Below are positions 1 through 11,610 of a stretch of DNA of 64,000 bases, in pieces; the stretch's first letter is position 1, and every line of letters starts with the position of its first letter. Under the pieces are notes generated by a model that was not told the origin of the DNA, made no database searches, and saw nothing but the letters and a program-made list of their open reading frames with translations. This DNA comes from Gloeopeniophorella convolvens. Taxonomy: Eukaryota; Basidiomycota; Agaricomycetes; Russulales. The stretch spans positions 186,001-250,000 of the forward strand of contig WTXD01000014.1 of assembly GCA_022496205.1 (NCBI GenBank), given 5' to 3'. The translations under genes and the position numbers were made by a program.

Positions 1-57
1 CACGCAAGTTTTCCCTTCTTATTGCACGTTCAAGTGTTGACAGATTCGTTATTCCAG

Positions 58-1363
58 ATACGACTCTTGCGATGTCGGCACCTTCCCGAACCAGACTAAC
101 CCAGATGGTCTCGGCCCTGCTGCTGCCCTCCATTCGGATGCATCGCAGGCCAAGTACGATTTCAAGCTGTCGTATCTCACCGGTCAGAAGCTCTCGTGCG
201 CCACCTTTCCGCCCACCTTTCCGCCTTTCGCTTAGATAACATTTTCAGTGCATGCACCTGCCCTGGTGAGGATCACCCGGGCCCCGACGTCACCAAGGGC
301 CGTGGCGCTCCGGAGATCGATATTCTCGAGGCAGAGCACAACAAGCAGGGTGACGGAGGAGTGGTTTCACAGTCGGCACAGTTCGCGCCTTTCACTGGCA
401 ACTACTCGTACGCGAACGATACGCAGCAAGAGTGGTGGGTGTATGACGCGAGCATCTCCCGGCCGAACACCTACAAGTGCGTTGCCGAGCCAATCACCGG
501 GCATGTCTTCTGACCAGTTTGGTCACGTTGCAGGGGATCCGCCGTGTGGGTGACTCTTGCTCCTCGTTTTGTCGCTTTCTCATCTCTTTGGGCAGGCAAC
601 AAGCCATTTCTGGCATCACGCAGTTACCGGAAGACCTCTTCGAGGGATCGGGCCAGGTCGCCCACACGTTCGGTTCGTCGCTTTCCATTCTCTGTCCTTT
701 ATTTCCTTATCGGGTCATGTAGGCTTTGAGTACTTCGCCAATCCCAAGTCGCGGCAAGACGGCTTCATCACCTGGCAGATGAACAACCTCCCAACGGTCA
801 GCATGGGCGCCGCCGCCGTCGGCCCCGATCCCCTGCCTGATGGGTCTGGAGTCGACCAACGGTTAATCCCCGAGGAGCCCATGGTACCGTATCATCCCTC
901 ACTTAGCCTTGTCCTCGCTTATCGCCGCCTCAGTCCATTATCTTCAACTTGGGCATGTCACGTATGTCGTCAGGCTTCACATGTGATTTAGCTGGCTCAC
1001 ATTGACCGTTTCAGCGAACTGGCAGACGATCGACTTGTCGACCATGACCTTCCCTGCGGAGATGCTGGTTGACTATGTGCGCGTGTACCAACGCAAGGAC
1101 TCGCAAAACATCGGATGCGATCCTAAAGACTACCCAACAATGGACTACATCGCACGGCATCCTGAGGCATATACTAGTACGTCAGAGTCGGACCTAAGAT
1201 GCGACCTCCGCACTAAGCTCGCACATAGATCCTCAATTACAGTACTGGACATCGGGGCCCGCAGGGGCGAACAACACGTTCCCGAAAAACAGCTTGGTGC
1301 GTCGTGTGATGCGATCGTGTTTTCTCGTTCGCTGACGCCACGCAGTATTCCGGTGGCTGCTAG
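58..1363 (+). CDS. KRE6/SKN1-type GH16 beta-glucan synthesis protein, C-terminal part
   Basis: The 5' end lies outside the window. This is the catalytic half of a fungal KRE6/SKN1 protein, a membrane-anchored family-16 glycoside hydrolase-like protein needed for beta-1,6-glucan assembly in the secretory pathway. Visible exons are 58-195, 249-476, 534-545, 596-672, 723-883, 934-961, 1015-1176, 1229-1296 and 1346-1363. The GH16 active-site signature is present as [13 protein letters not shown] in the second exon, with both expected glutamates. The product ends in KNSLYSGGC, matching the conserved Cys-terminated tail of the family. The 12-nt exon at 534-545 is inferred because it restores the frame and yields YKGSAVQQA, as expected between two conserved blocks. 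Family assignment is secure; which paralogue it is (KRE6 or SKN1) cannot be told from this part. Confidence 0.93.
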
Positions 1364-2221
1364 TATGGCGGTTTGGGACCGCCGGATCACGACCCATCTT
1401 CATTTTCGCTAGATTTGCGCGTGCGCACCTTGCATATGATAGGACTCATCGTCCGCGGACTCTTTGTTTAAGAACAGACGACTCGACTGCATCACCGATT
1501 TTTTTGGGAACCTACAATCTACGAACATTACATACTTACGGGACCCGCTGCTGCCGCGCGCGGCGCCGGCGCCCCACGCTGCATATATCGTATCTCCATC
1601 TCCCCCCTACGCGTGTATACCACCCCTTTCTATGCGCCACGGACACTCCGCTTGCCGAGACGTACCTTTCTGCGCGCGCCCTCTCCCTACCCCCCACGTA
1701 CCTACTGTCCGCCGTAAATCCGCCCCGCCTCCCCCCTCCCCTGATCATCATCATCTCGTCCAGCGCCTGGTACGACGCCGCGTAGCCTGTATTGTTGCGT
1801 ATTAACCCCATTACGCTCCTTGCACATCACCTTCACTTCCACCGGCCGCCCTTGCTTGGCGGACTGTTTGGCCTCTTGAGCTCGTCTTCCCGGTCGTACT
1901 TTGTCCTCGCAGAGACGGTTTCTTCCGTTTTTATTGTGCTCATTTTTTTCATTTCTTTTCCGCCTCTTCCTGTTTGACGCCGGGGATTGTACTTAGCGAG
2001 GTACAGTACGACGAGAAGAGAATAATAGGATATCGACGGATGCGATGGCGGCGTGTCGGCATTACATTCACGGTCACAAAGTACATAGGGTAAAACCTCT
2101 CTATCGTTAGCAGCGTCAAGAAGGTATACATCGTCAATACATCGCACAAGATTCCCAAGTTCAATCCCAGAACCCAGAACAAGATCAAATTTTAGGATAT
2201 CCCCCTACGCCCGACAGGCGC
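1364..2221. other. Intergenic, convergent
   Basis: Space between the ends of two convergent genes. The first half is strongly C-rich on the + strand with many ACCCCC/CCTCCC runs. ORFs here are short, overlap in several frames and show no family motif. I see no gene. Confidence 0.6.
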
Positions 2222-4839
2222 TCACGCGTGGCGCTTGGGAGCTTCCTGCATGTGCAACCCGCCCTCCCCGCGCTCGCCGACGCCCTCGCGCCCGACCTCG
2301 CGCTCATGGCGGCGCTTGACGCGCTCGAGCTTCCACAGCGAGTAGTACGCGGTGAGCAGGCCGCAGACGAGCGTGCCCGAGCCGGTCACGGCGAGCGTGA
2401 CGATGCTGACCGCGCCGAGCGCGCCGTTCTGCGCGCCAAAGATGCTCGCGACGGTCGAGAGCAGCCCCGCGAGCGCGTTGAGCGCGCCCGGCACGAAGAT
2501 GTGGTCCAGCAGCCAGATGTAGTTGCGCGCCCAGCGCCACCAGAGCCAGCACATCCCGCTGGCGCCGACCGCGCAGCAGATGTACCCGATCACCAGCCTG
2601 TCCACCCACCCACCATCAGCACCAGCGTCAAACGCAAACAATCAAGGAGAGCAACGCACAGCGGGATGTTCTGCACGGCGTGCAGCACGGTGCGCTCCAC
2701 GCCCGAGCCGGCCGGGACCTGCTGCAGGCTGCTGAACGTGCCGGGGAGCACGACGAAGCCAGCGAGCAAGATCCATGTGAAGAAGCTCGCGAGCAGGTTG
2801 TGCAGCCGCGGCACCGCGTCCTGCGCGAGCAGCATGTTCATGTACCGCGAGCGCTGCGCCGCGCTGCCGCTCCCGTGCGCGCCGGGCAGGCTCGGGCGCA
2901 CCGGCGCCGGCGCCTGCGAGGCGCGCTCCGGGTCGTGTGGACGCGCGGGGCGCGCGGCGGCGGTTGAGGTGGACGCGGAGGCGGTAGTTGGGCGGTGCGT
3001 GGGCTGTTGCGGTGATCCGTCGCTCGAGACGCGTCCGCTCGCCGTCGTCAATGCTCCTCCCTGAGGGCGCGGCGACGCGGCCGTCGAAGTCGGCTTCGCG
3101 CCGATGGTTCCGCCTGCTGGGGGACGCACGCGCGCGCCGGAGGTCCGCGGCTCGTCAGCCCGCGGCGACGCCGGCGGGGTCTCGGTGATCAGCGAGTGCA
3201 CGCTGGGGTTGGGCGCGTGACTGGGTCTTGGCGCGGCCGCGGGTGCGCTGGGCCTCGCGGACTCCGCGTGTTCTGTCGGTGGAGGGGCCTCGGACGAGAC
3301 CCTCGGTTTTCGGGGTGTCAATGGGCGGATCTGCGCGTATGTAGGCTCCGTGTGCTCGTGCTCTGGAGGTGGCGCGTCGTGCGCTGGCGGAGTGGACGGG
3401 ATTCGGGGCCTCCGAGGCGTCAGTGGGCGCGTCTGCGTCTGTGCGTAGTCAGGCGTATCTGGTCGGAGTGTCGTGGGCTCCGCGTGTCCGTGCTCGTGCT
3501 CCGGTGGCGGCGCGTCGTGTGTAGACACAGACAGGACCCAAGGTTTCCGTTGGGCCGCTGGGCGGGCCTGCGGCTGCCCGCGGTAGGGCGTGGCTGCTGG
3601 CGACGACTCGCGTTCCGCGTGCTCGTGCTCGCGTTGCGGAGGTGGTGCGTCGTGCGCAGGCAGGACGGGAGGGGCCCAAGGGTTCCAGGTGCCCGTGGGG
3701 CGGGATTGTGGGTGCGCACGGTCAGGCGCGGCGGCGCCGGGTATCGCGCTCTCCGTGCGTTCCGGGGGTATAGAGTCGTATGCGGGTGAGGCGGACGGGA
3801 TCCTCGCGTTCTGGGACGCCGACGCAACGCGCGCGGCGGGGGACGGGAGGGATGACGCAGGCCGCGAGTCGCGTCGCGTGGGCGTCGCGTGCGGCGCTGG
3901 TGCGGGCTGGGGGAACGACGGCGAAGCATCGGCCGTCCGCGTGTCCGCGTGGCTGGGCACCGGCATCGCCTGAGGGGACGCCGCGTGCCCTGCGTGCTCG
4001 GGCACCGGGAAGGACGGGGGCGCGTCCGTCGCGTCCGGATGCGCGAGGCTGGGCACGGGCATGGTGGCCGGGTGGTGGACCGCAGACTCCGGCTCCGGCA
4101 TGCCATCCAGAGACGACACGGTCCCAGAGCGCATTGGCGCGACTGGAGGGGGCCGCGCGCCCCAGGGCGAGGGCATGCGAGCCCCATGCGGAAGGAACGA
4201 GGCCGGCTGCGAGTCGCGTCGCGCACTGGGTGCAGATTCCACGGTGGACGAGGAGTATTCGCGGACGAAGCTGCCACCCGCCGTCGGCGAGCGAACTAGG
4301 ATGGTAGGAATGTGTGGTGCGGGAGCATCCGAGGTGGGCGTGTGTCCGTTCTCAGCGTCTGGGAACGCGGGTGCATCCTCGGGTGCAGACCCGTGTCCGT
4401 GCTTCGCAGGGGGTGGGAGTGGAAGGGGCGACGGCCGTGCAGATCTAGAGGCCTTGCTAGCTGCCGGTTCACTGCTGCGTCCTACACGCGGTGGAGCGGC
4501 AGTCGGGATGCCGGGAGGTGGGACGCTGGGCAGACGCTTGGACGATCCCGGATATGAATGGGGTGCTGCGCGGTCCATTTCCTGGGCTGAGGGCGCCGGT
4601 GGGAATGCAGGTTCTTCACGTGAAGGCTCGTCTGCATGCGTGGACTCTGCGTCCGACGAATGCGGGAACTCGGAGACGGCAGTGTGCACGCTCTGCGTCA
4701 GATCCGAGCGATTCGTATAGGTGCTATCGCGTGGAGTTGAGCTCAGGAGCGCGCCAGGGATATGCAGGTCCACAGGGTCCGAGGAATCGCTGGGGGTGGG
4801 TGGCCGCGACGAGGTTTGCGTGAGCCAGGCGAAGGACAT
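2222..4839 (-). CDS. Large proline-rich protein with C-terminal membrane domain (unknown function)
   Basis: Two exons, 4839-2660 and 2597-2222, joined by a 62-nt intron with a GTGCGT donor; predicted product about 851 residues. Roughly the first 650 residues are Pro/Ala/Ser/Arg-rich and probably disordered. They include imperfect tandem repeats with the core HDAPPPEHEH followed by PLTPRKPR. After a short basic segment (SRYMNMLLAQ) come about four hydrophobic spans, including LLASFFTWILLAGFVVLP and a span running across the splice junction, and then a charged tail. The membrane portion resembles an uncharacterised fungal membrane-protein family found in both ascomycetes and basidiomycetes, judging from the motif RYMNMLLA..VPRLHN...SFFTWILLAGFVV; this is from memory and unchecked. 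A function cannot be named. Several long ORFs on the opposite strand are GC-rich shadows of this gene. Confidence 0.85.
3285..3735 (-). repeat. Imperfect tandem repeats inside the proline-rich ORF
   Basis: About four degenerate units of roughly 84-144 bp. On the coding strand each unit encodes HDAPPP followed by Glu/His pairs (EHEH), then a Pro/Arg segment ending in PLTPRKPRV or a variant. Unit starts are visible as the recurring + strand motif GCGTCGTG near 3368, 3512 and 3648, with a shorter unit near 3288. All units stay in frame, so copy number can change without breaking the protein. Confidence 0.75.
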
Positions 4840-5209
4840 GATCGGTGTGCGCCAGAGACGAGGTCATATACGCGCGGTGTGAGACAACTCGAGTAGACGT
4901 GCTCTAAACTTGTCTTGACGCTGGGCTATGCAGGGAACGAGAACGGTACAAAGTTTCGATAATGATTGCGGCCATGTTGATTCGCTGTCATGGGACACTT
5001 GGACACAAAGCGCTCGGGCCTACGCTCCGGCTCCATGGAAATCAACTCGAACAATTGCGGGCTCGACTCGCTGGAACCACCGTGATCAATTAAATGTGAG
5101 GCCTGTATAAACAACTAGGTCTGCTATGGTACCATGGTACTAGGTATATAGAAGAGTCAAAGCCCTTTGCTATTCCAGCGAACATCTTTGGAGCAATTCA
5201 ATATGCAAC
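4840..5209. other. Intergenic, upstream of proline-rich gene
   Basis: Contains the promoter side of the proline-rich gene and the 3' side of the MFS gene. A palindrome-like GGTACCATGGTACC run lies near 5128-5142. No ORF with a recognisable product. Confidence 0.5.
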
Positions 5210-7286
5210 TCATGCCTCCGCTTTCGTGAGCGCTGTTGCGGCCTTCTCGGCCGCAATCTTCTCAGCTATTTTAAGATCCTGCCACCTCATCAGCGCATGG
5301 GAGTAGCAGAACAAAGATATGCCTACCATACAAGGCGCGAACTTGCTGCGCTTCCGGATGCGCGCCCCATACTTGAGGAATAGGAAGGGAATCGGCGCAA
5401 GCACGGCCGCAATGAGGCCGATGAGTGTGGCGGCCCACTGAATACCCATCTGCGTGCACAACTCATCAGTACAGTCGCTGCTTCGAGACAATTAGGCAAC
5501 TGAACTCACGTTGTTGTACATTTGTGTGGTAAAGAGGGGGAAGACCGACGCCAGCGCTGAGCGAACCATTGTGTTGGCGGCAAACGCAGACGCAGCGAAC
5601 ATTCTAAGCGAGGCGTCAATGAAGAACTGGCCATCTAGCCATTGTAATAGCTCACAGATAGGTGTCAACAAGGTAGCTCTGTGCAGGTAACCAAAGGTCA
5701 GCCCGGATTCAATAAGCAGGTACGGTCTTACCAGGAAAGACAAATATACAAGGCCAATGCTTGCGCCGATGATGATTGTGCTCAACGCAGGGACGTACCA
5801 CGGCACCTCTGTATAAGCGCCTGTCCACCCGAGCCAGAAGATCCCGACAACGAGCAAAGGCCCTGCAATAGCCGCACCATACAGGCGCTGTTCTGGCGGG
5901 GGGAACCCACGCCACTCTACCATGAGGACCTTGTATCGATTTCCCTCAATGAGAAGGTTGGACACTGCCCCAATGGTAGTACCGATGCCCACGCCCAGGA
6001 AGATGAGACCGTCTTGACTGATTGAGAGTCCGTGGTGACCAATGAATATGACGGGGAACGCCTCAAACACTAGTATAATGTTTAGTCAAAAGACTGGAGA
6101 CGAGGGCAAAAAAAAAACTTACGTGAGTACAGCAATGCGAAAACTACAGATGTGTAGACCGTGACGAGAACCAAGATCGGCTCCTGCCTGAGCATCCTGA
6201 AGGGCCGAAATATCGTACGTTCCAACAGCACGTCGAAAGTCCACTTCTCCTCGCCCTCTGCCTGGATGTCCCTGTGCGCAACAGGATCCTCTTTCCGTAA
6301 GCGCTTGGCCTGGAAGTCGTCAGACGGATCGAAAGAGGAGACGGAGGTAATTCTCTACCTTCTGCCGCAGAATAAACGGACCGTAGGTCTCCGGCATGAA
6401 AAGGAACGACACGATCGTTATCACGCCCGCGAATATCATCTCCACCCAGAAGACCCAGCGCCATCCGGCACTGCTAGACACCACGCTGAAACCCAGCAAT
6501 TAGCAAAAGTACATGGTCTGCAGTGCGTGAAACTCACAAACCACCGACGACCGGTCCTAGCGCGGGGCCAAGGAAGATGGACGTGAACAGCATGCTGGCA
6601 GCACGCCCGCGCATCTTGGCGTCCCATAGATCCGCCATCACGCCGCCCGAGTTGTTCAGCGGTGCGCTCGCAAAGAACCCGGACAGGAACCGCGTGACCA
6701 GGAGCGTCTGCATGTTCTGTGCGAGCGCCTGGCCAAGGTGGAAGAGGGTGTACAGCGTGAGGGCCGGGATGAGGACCGCCCGCCGGCCGAATATCTCGGA
6801 GCCTGGTCCCCAGAAGATGGGTCCACAGACGTAGCCTATGAGGAAGACAGTCGTCACTAGGTAGGAGACCTCCTTCGATGTGTGGAGCGCTTGCTGGATG
6901 AAGGGTGCCGTGGTCGATGGTGATGACGACGCATACGTCCTGCCAGGGCGTCAGACGGACGTTGTACCAAGGAAAAAATGCGGTGCTTACACGTTGAGAT
7001 TGTTGATGCTGATTAGCAGTGTGACGAACCACCTGTAGTTCACCGACCAGTTGTGCGGGTTTTCCGGATCGTTGGGCCCATCCCAGGTGACCAATTCGGG
7101 AGGCCCTTTCTCCGTAGCTGGGTCTATCTTCGATAAGGCTGCTTTGGATGGAAGGTCGCTGGGAACCTCGCGGCCGCTTCCTACTGTCTCCTCGACCTGC
7201 TGAGCATCTTCATCCAGTTCCGCCGTGGTGGCTGTGGCGGAAGAGGTACGAGAAGAAGCCCCCGATGGGCGTGAACTCGGAGCCAT
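5210..7286 (-). CDS. MFS exporter, DHA1 (drug:H+ antiporter) type
   Basis: Seven exons (7286-6991, 6939-6538, 6485-6359, 6309-6123, 6069-5732, 5626-5510, 5449-5210) give exactly 568 codons plus stop. The N-terminus is a long hydrophilic tail ending in [15 protein letters not shown], the signature that precedes the first membrane span in fungal DHA1 exporters. Further family marks are the loop motif [10 protein letters not shown] after span 2, [16 protein letters not shown] at mid-protein, and the tail [20 protein letters not shown]. About twelve hydrophobic spans are seen. The family exports polyamines, drugs or metabolites from the plasma membrane; the substrate is unknown. The 105-nt intron between exons 5 and 6 has no stop and is a multiple of three, so an unspliced form would stay in frame. 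It shares family, not close sequence, with the MFS gene at 11.6 kb. Confidence 0.92.
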
Positions 7287-8080
7287 GGCTTTCGAGGGTC
7301 AGAGGGGCGATATTCGTACACCCACCCGATCATAGTAGGTTTATGTATGCTGTCTTCTTAGCTTGACGAGGGCGTCCAATGTCCATGGGCCGCTCGAATA
7401 AGCCCCCGACTCGGCTACTAGGTCATGTCGGCACCTTGCGTTGCCCTCCGACAACACCGTGCGCCGTGGGATGGTGTATAGGATATAGTATAACCTTGGT
7501 CGTTTGATTAGATTGAATTAAATATCATACAGGACTGCCAAATCGAGGAGTGCCACAGGAGTTCCTGGAGGCCATGGTTGGATTCCACCAACATATTTCC
7601 AGACTGGGGCTGTCAGCGCTGTGGAAACAGAAACGTGTGAAGACCTATGTTCAGTATTAGTGACGGTACTTAGAGCGAGGGGCTCGGGCTCGGGCTCGGG
7701 CCCGGGCAAGGATGGCCCTGGCGCAATCACACCAATCAATCGGTCTTCTTAGGGAGCGCCCATCGTAGTGGCAACTTCGTCGGAAGAGGCCCGGAGCAGG
7801 GCTATTGTTTGCTGCTTCTACGCGCATCGACTTTGTTTGTGAGCCGGTTCAAGGCACTACGAAGCACGAACTCAAGACTCACGGCTCGCGCTCTTGCTTT
7901 CACACTCGATCTTATGATACCAGCAGCGTCAGCATTCGACGAAACGTAGCCCACGATAACTACACTGATCATCCCTGCTAATGGACGGTCGGCAGGATAC
8001 GAGGCATGAGGGTTGCGTGAGAAGATCGGTTCCGTTCTGAAAGTCGGTCCAACCTCACCGCCATCCCTGTCCTGAAGGCC
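7287..8080. other. Intergenic between MFS and NDC1 genes
   Basis: Promoter side of the MFS gene and 3' side of NDC1. A short GGCTCG hexanucleotide tract sits at about 7681-7698. No convincing gene is seen. Confidence 0.55.
7681..7698. repeat. GGCTCG microsatellite
   Basis: Three tandem copies of GGCTCG, continuing into a GGGCCCGGGC palindromic run. Probably a simple replication-slippage tract. Confidence 0.7.
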
Positions 8081-10440
8081 TCAGTGATAGTCGACGAACC
8101 CCTGCAGTTTTTGCGCGATATGGGGCGGGAATCGGAAGGCGGTCAGTCGGTTGCCGAAAGTTTGCACTATGCGAACAACGCCTTCTTTCATGGCTGAACG
8201 TACTTGTCAGCAGTAAGTCGCACGCGGCTAGACACAACCCACCATCTGCAGCCCGGCCATAAACATCCACCGCTCGCGCAGCCTCTTCTGCGTCTTCAGA
8301 GGGCGTCTCAATGAGTTCCCTTTGGGCCTCCTCAAGTGCGGTAAGGAACGAGAGGAGCGCCTCGAGGACCCGCGGGATATCGCGTTGGACGACACCATAC
8401 CGGTCCTCGGCCAAAGACGCGCACACTAATCTTGACAGCACTGAGGGAACGATCAGGCACTTCTATGCGCATCAGACGAGAGGTTTACCTTCAGCAATGA
8501 GGATATCGGTTTCGCGATTAGGCACAGCTCCATCAGCGATGCGGCTCGCACGGGGGCGTGTCCACCACTGAGAGACCTCTTTTGCTACAGCTTGAACTGC
8601 CGGTGGAACCAGTCTCTTGGGTGCTTGAATTCGGCTGAGGAGCGCGGGCTTCGTCGCATTGACCGCCGCCACCGCTTTCTTTGCTACGGCCGTAGGGGCA
8701 GGGGTCGAAGTGGATTTGAAGAGATCAGGGAGATGAGCAGCGGTCGAGTCAACAGAGTGGGCGATCGCTTGCGTCACAGCGCTATCGGATGCCAAAGACT
8801 CGACTACAGAATGAAGTGGTGAGCTCTGCGCTGTCTTGAAGACGGGTTTTCGGACGAGGGGGGTAGCGGGCACTGCAGGTCCCTCAGGTTTTGGCTTCGG
8901 TGCTGCGGGAGCTAGATTCGGGGACTCGGACATCAGATCGTGGGGCCTGGCACACAGAGTACACACACATACCGGACATGGGTGGCGGTGGTGCTCCGCG
9001 GCGGAGAAGCGTCTGATAGTCCTTCCCGAGAGTAAGGAGGGCGGAACGCAGGAGGGTGGCCCACAGTGTCGGGGTATGCTTCTGGTCGCCAAACATGGTG
9101 GTACGGCGCGTGCTCGCAGCAGAGCTGTCGTCCTCAGCGAACGCACAAAGCTCGATATATCCAAAGTGGACATAGTAGGGGTCGTCGCTTGTGATACCAG
9201 AGATGAGAGTAAGGGCGGGATCCGCAGTGTGGGACGCCACAGTCAACGGCTTCAGGGGAGATATGAGCGCCTTGGTCACTTCAGAATGGCGTAACACACC
9301 TCTTGTACTTTGTCATCAAATAAGCTTTCCGCATATTCCCATCCGGCGACTGTGGTCAACCCAAGCAAGAAGACTTGCCAGATGAGAGCGCGGTTCCGCC
9401 AAAGGAGCACGAAGCTCCACCGGCCACGTAGGAAGTGGGCGAGGAAAGGACGAAGCAAACGAGAGATCGCGGGAACTTGTAACAATATTGGCAGAACCAT
9501 CGCACGGACCAGTCCAAATGTAACGATGTACACAGCAAATGCGCCGAGCGTAAAAACCGAGGAGGTGACTCCTAGGCCGACAACCCGACGAACTATAGCA
9601 GTAGGTGGATCCATCTTCGGGACCTATACGAGTCAGAGTGATGTATGTGAAGAACCCGGAAGAGCTCTTACCTTGCTTTGCGCCCAACGGACAGTCGGCC
9701 GATCGAGCAGAATGCTCCTGAGATAGTAAGCTGAGGCAAAAGCGATCTGAGCCATCAGTAAGAACAAGAACCGCCCGTTGAGATAGTAATGGTGCTTTCT
9801 GGGAAACGTAAGTCTGGGCACAACTCAGGCGGTGAATGAAATGCACCTCGATCTGACGAAGACATCGAGATGGTCGGCACCTTGAGCATTACGTCCAAGA
9901 GCAACATGAGATGATGTGACGAAGATGGCGGTGAGAACGTAAACAAAGAGCGCGCGGATGGCGCCTGGCTTTGAGAAGGCCACCTTTACACGTTGAGAAG
10001 GGGAGGAAGAAGGCGTTGAGACGGCTGCTCAGAGCCAAATGAAGTTCACGCTTGCCGACGAACCGCGATTGACAGTGCTCACCAGTCAGATGCGACTTTC
10101 GCAGAACCACGATAGGCAACACGCCTAATGCCCACGAAATTGCAGTCATGACAAGCGCGGCCGGGAGGAATGGGACGGTTAGGGCGTTTGGAAGGGACAT
10201 TGTAGAGAGGCCACCAGCGCCCCATGCCTTCCAGAAGGCTGCTGATGCCCAAACGGGGAGGATGGAGGGGAGAAGGATGTCATAGAGAAACCGGCGGCGA
10301 AGGACTGCGCGGGCGAGTGGCTCGTACGTTTGAGAGGCGGGTGGGATGGACGGAGCAGCACGGGTAGAGAGTGTGGACGTTATGGCACGCACGGGTTGGG
10401 GAAAGTGCGACGGCGAGCTGGGTGTGGCGACGGCGGCCAT
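8081..10440 (-). CDS. NDC1: Nucleoporin NDC1 (nuclear pore / spindle pole body membrane protein)
   Basis: Eight exons (10440-10083, 9964-9847, 9798-9672, 9614-9300, 9249-8973, 8911-8489, 8440-8243, 8193-8081) give 642 codons plus stop with every splice phase consistent. The N-terminal half has about six hydrophobic spans; the C-terminal half is soluble. The block with SGITSDDPYYVHFGYIEL followed by ASTRRTTMFGDQK matches the conserved middle region of the NDC1/NUP family as I know it. NDC1 anchors nuclear pores, and in yeasts the spindle pole body, in the nuclear envelope. The ATG at 10440 was chosen for its GCGACCATGG context; the frame stays open further upstream but without family similarity. 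The assignment rests on topology, length and that one block, so it is good but not certain. Confidence 0.75.
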
Positions 10441-11610
10441 GGTCGCGCTGGACGGCGGAGAGGACAAGGCTGAAGCGAGTGAACGCGTCGAACGCGCGAC
10501 ACGAAACTGATCACGCGGATCGACTGACGCACAGGCGTTTGACGCGGGGCTCGCACGCTGCAACCACAACCACAGAAAATTGAATGTCGGAGCCCCGGAC
10601 AATCAAGACCGTCGTTTCAACATTCTAGACATCCGAATGCTTTGTAGCGCCCCTTTGGCGCTGACCCAGCGCCAGGCTTACATACCGCGCGGCCCCCTGC
10701 CGGCGCCTGAAGCTGCACAGGGCGAGGGAAACGGGTCCGATCCAGCGTGGGCGCTCTCCCTGCGCGCGCTCTTGCGTTCCGACGGAAATTCGTCTGCCCT
10801 GCGGACACGCGCCAATCCCGGCCCCCCCCCGCTGTCCCCCGGCACCGCGGGCTGCTTAGCTCAATGACTCGCGTCGGCGGCCCTCGTGGAGCCTATGCGC
10901 ATTGTCTGTGCCCGCCGCTCTTGGCCACCCCGCGCTCTCCGGGAGCGGCTACTACCGGGGCAAGTTGGAAACTCAATTCTTGTTCGAAGGCTCGCACAGA
11001 GAATGCCAAGATGAAGTTCTGCCGGTGAGAAGGGGACAACGCTGAGAAAGCCTACATAAGTAACTTCCTATAGCATGACTATGTGCGCCGCACAGTGCGC
11101 ATAGTTTAAATTTAAATCCACGGTGGAGTGATTACATATCGACCGATACGAGCTGATACGAGGAACGAAACCAACCGGCATATCGCGTGGACCATGAGAG
11201 ATCCCGTGCGAAAGAATAGGTTGAATCATCGCTGCCATGGCCATCGTTCGACGCTCTCATGGACCCATTCAATTGGTTACCAGTATACGTTCGTTGTGGT
11301 CGCACTCAGCGTAGCATTCCACCAGTGTTTCGCGAAAAACAGGAACCGCGAGGGGTGGGCGCGAGGGAGGGGAGCTCGGTAATCTAAATGTCTGGAGCCC
11401 GGGAGGACGGCGGGGTTCGTCGGGCGGTCGGACGATCGCAGTGAAGTGGGTTACCCAAATGTTCTCCTGGAGCCTGCTGGGCGAATCTGAATCTGCGTCA
11501 TGTTGCCTGCGTCACGAAGAACCACCTGCCGTCGGCCGTCAAATGCACAGTATATATAGTCCACTCCTCTTGACCTCACCCTGTAAGCCTCGCCGTCGCC
11601 GCACCCGCGC
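10441..11610. other. Divergent intergenic, NDC1 / MFS
   Basis: Over 1.1 kb between divergent starts. It contains the promoter of NDC1 at one end and a clear TATA element near the MFS start at the other. Short ORFs inside show no family similarity. Confidence 0.55.
11549..11558 (+). promoter_or_regulatory. TATA-like element upstream of MFS gene
   Basis: The sequence GTATATATAG lies about 55 nt before the ATG at 11611 and is followed by a pyrimidine-rich leader (CCACTCCTCTTGACCTCACC). Position and context fit a core promoter. Confidence 0.55.

Noticed and set aside
2228..3064. 278-codon ORF on the + strand opposite the proline-rich gene
   Set aside because: Arg/Ala-rich shadow of a GC-rich antisense coding region; it crosses the real intron and has no motif.
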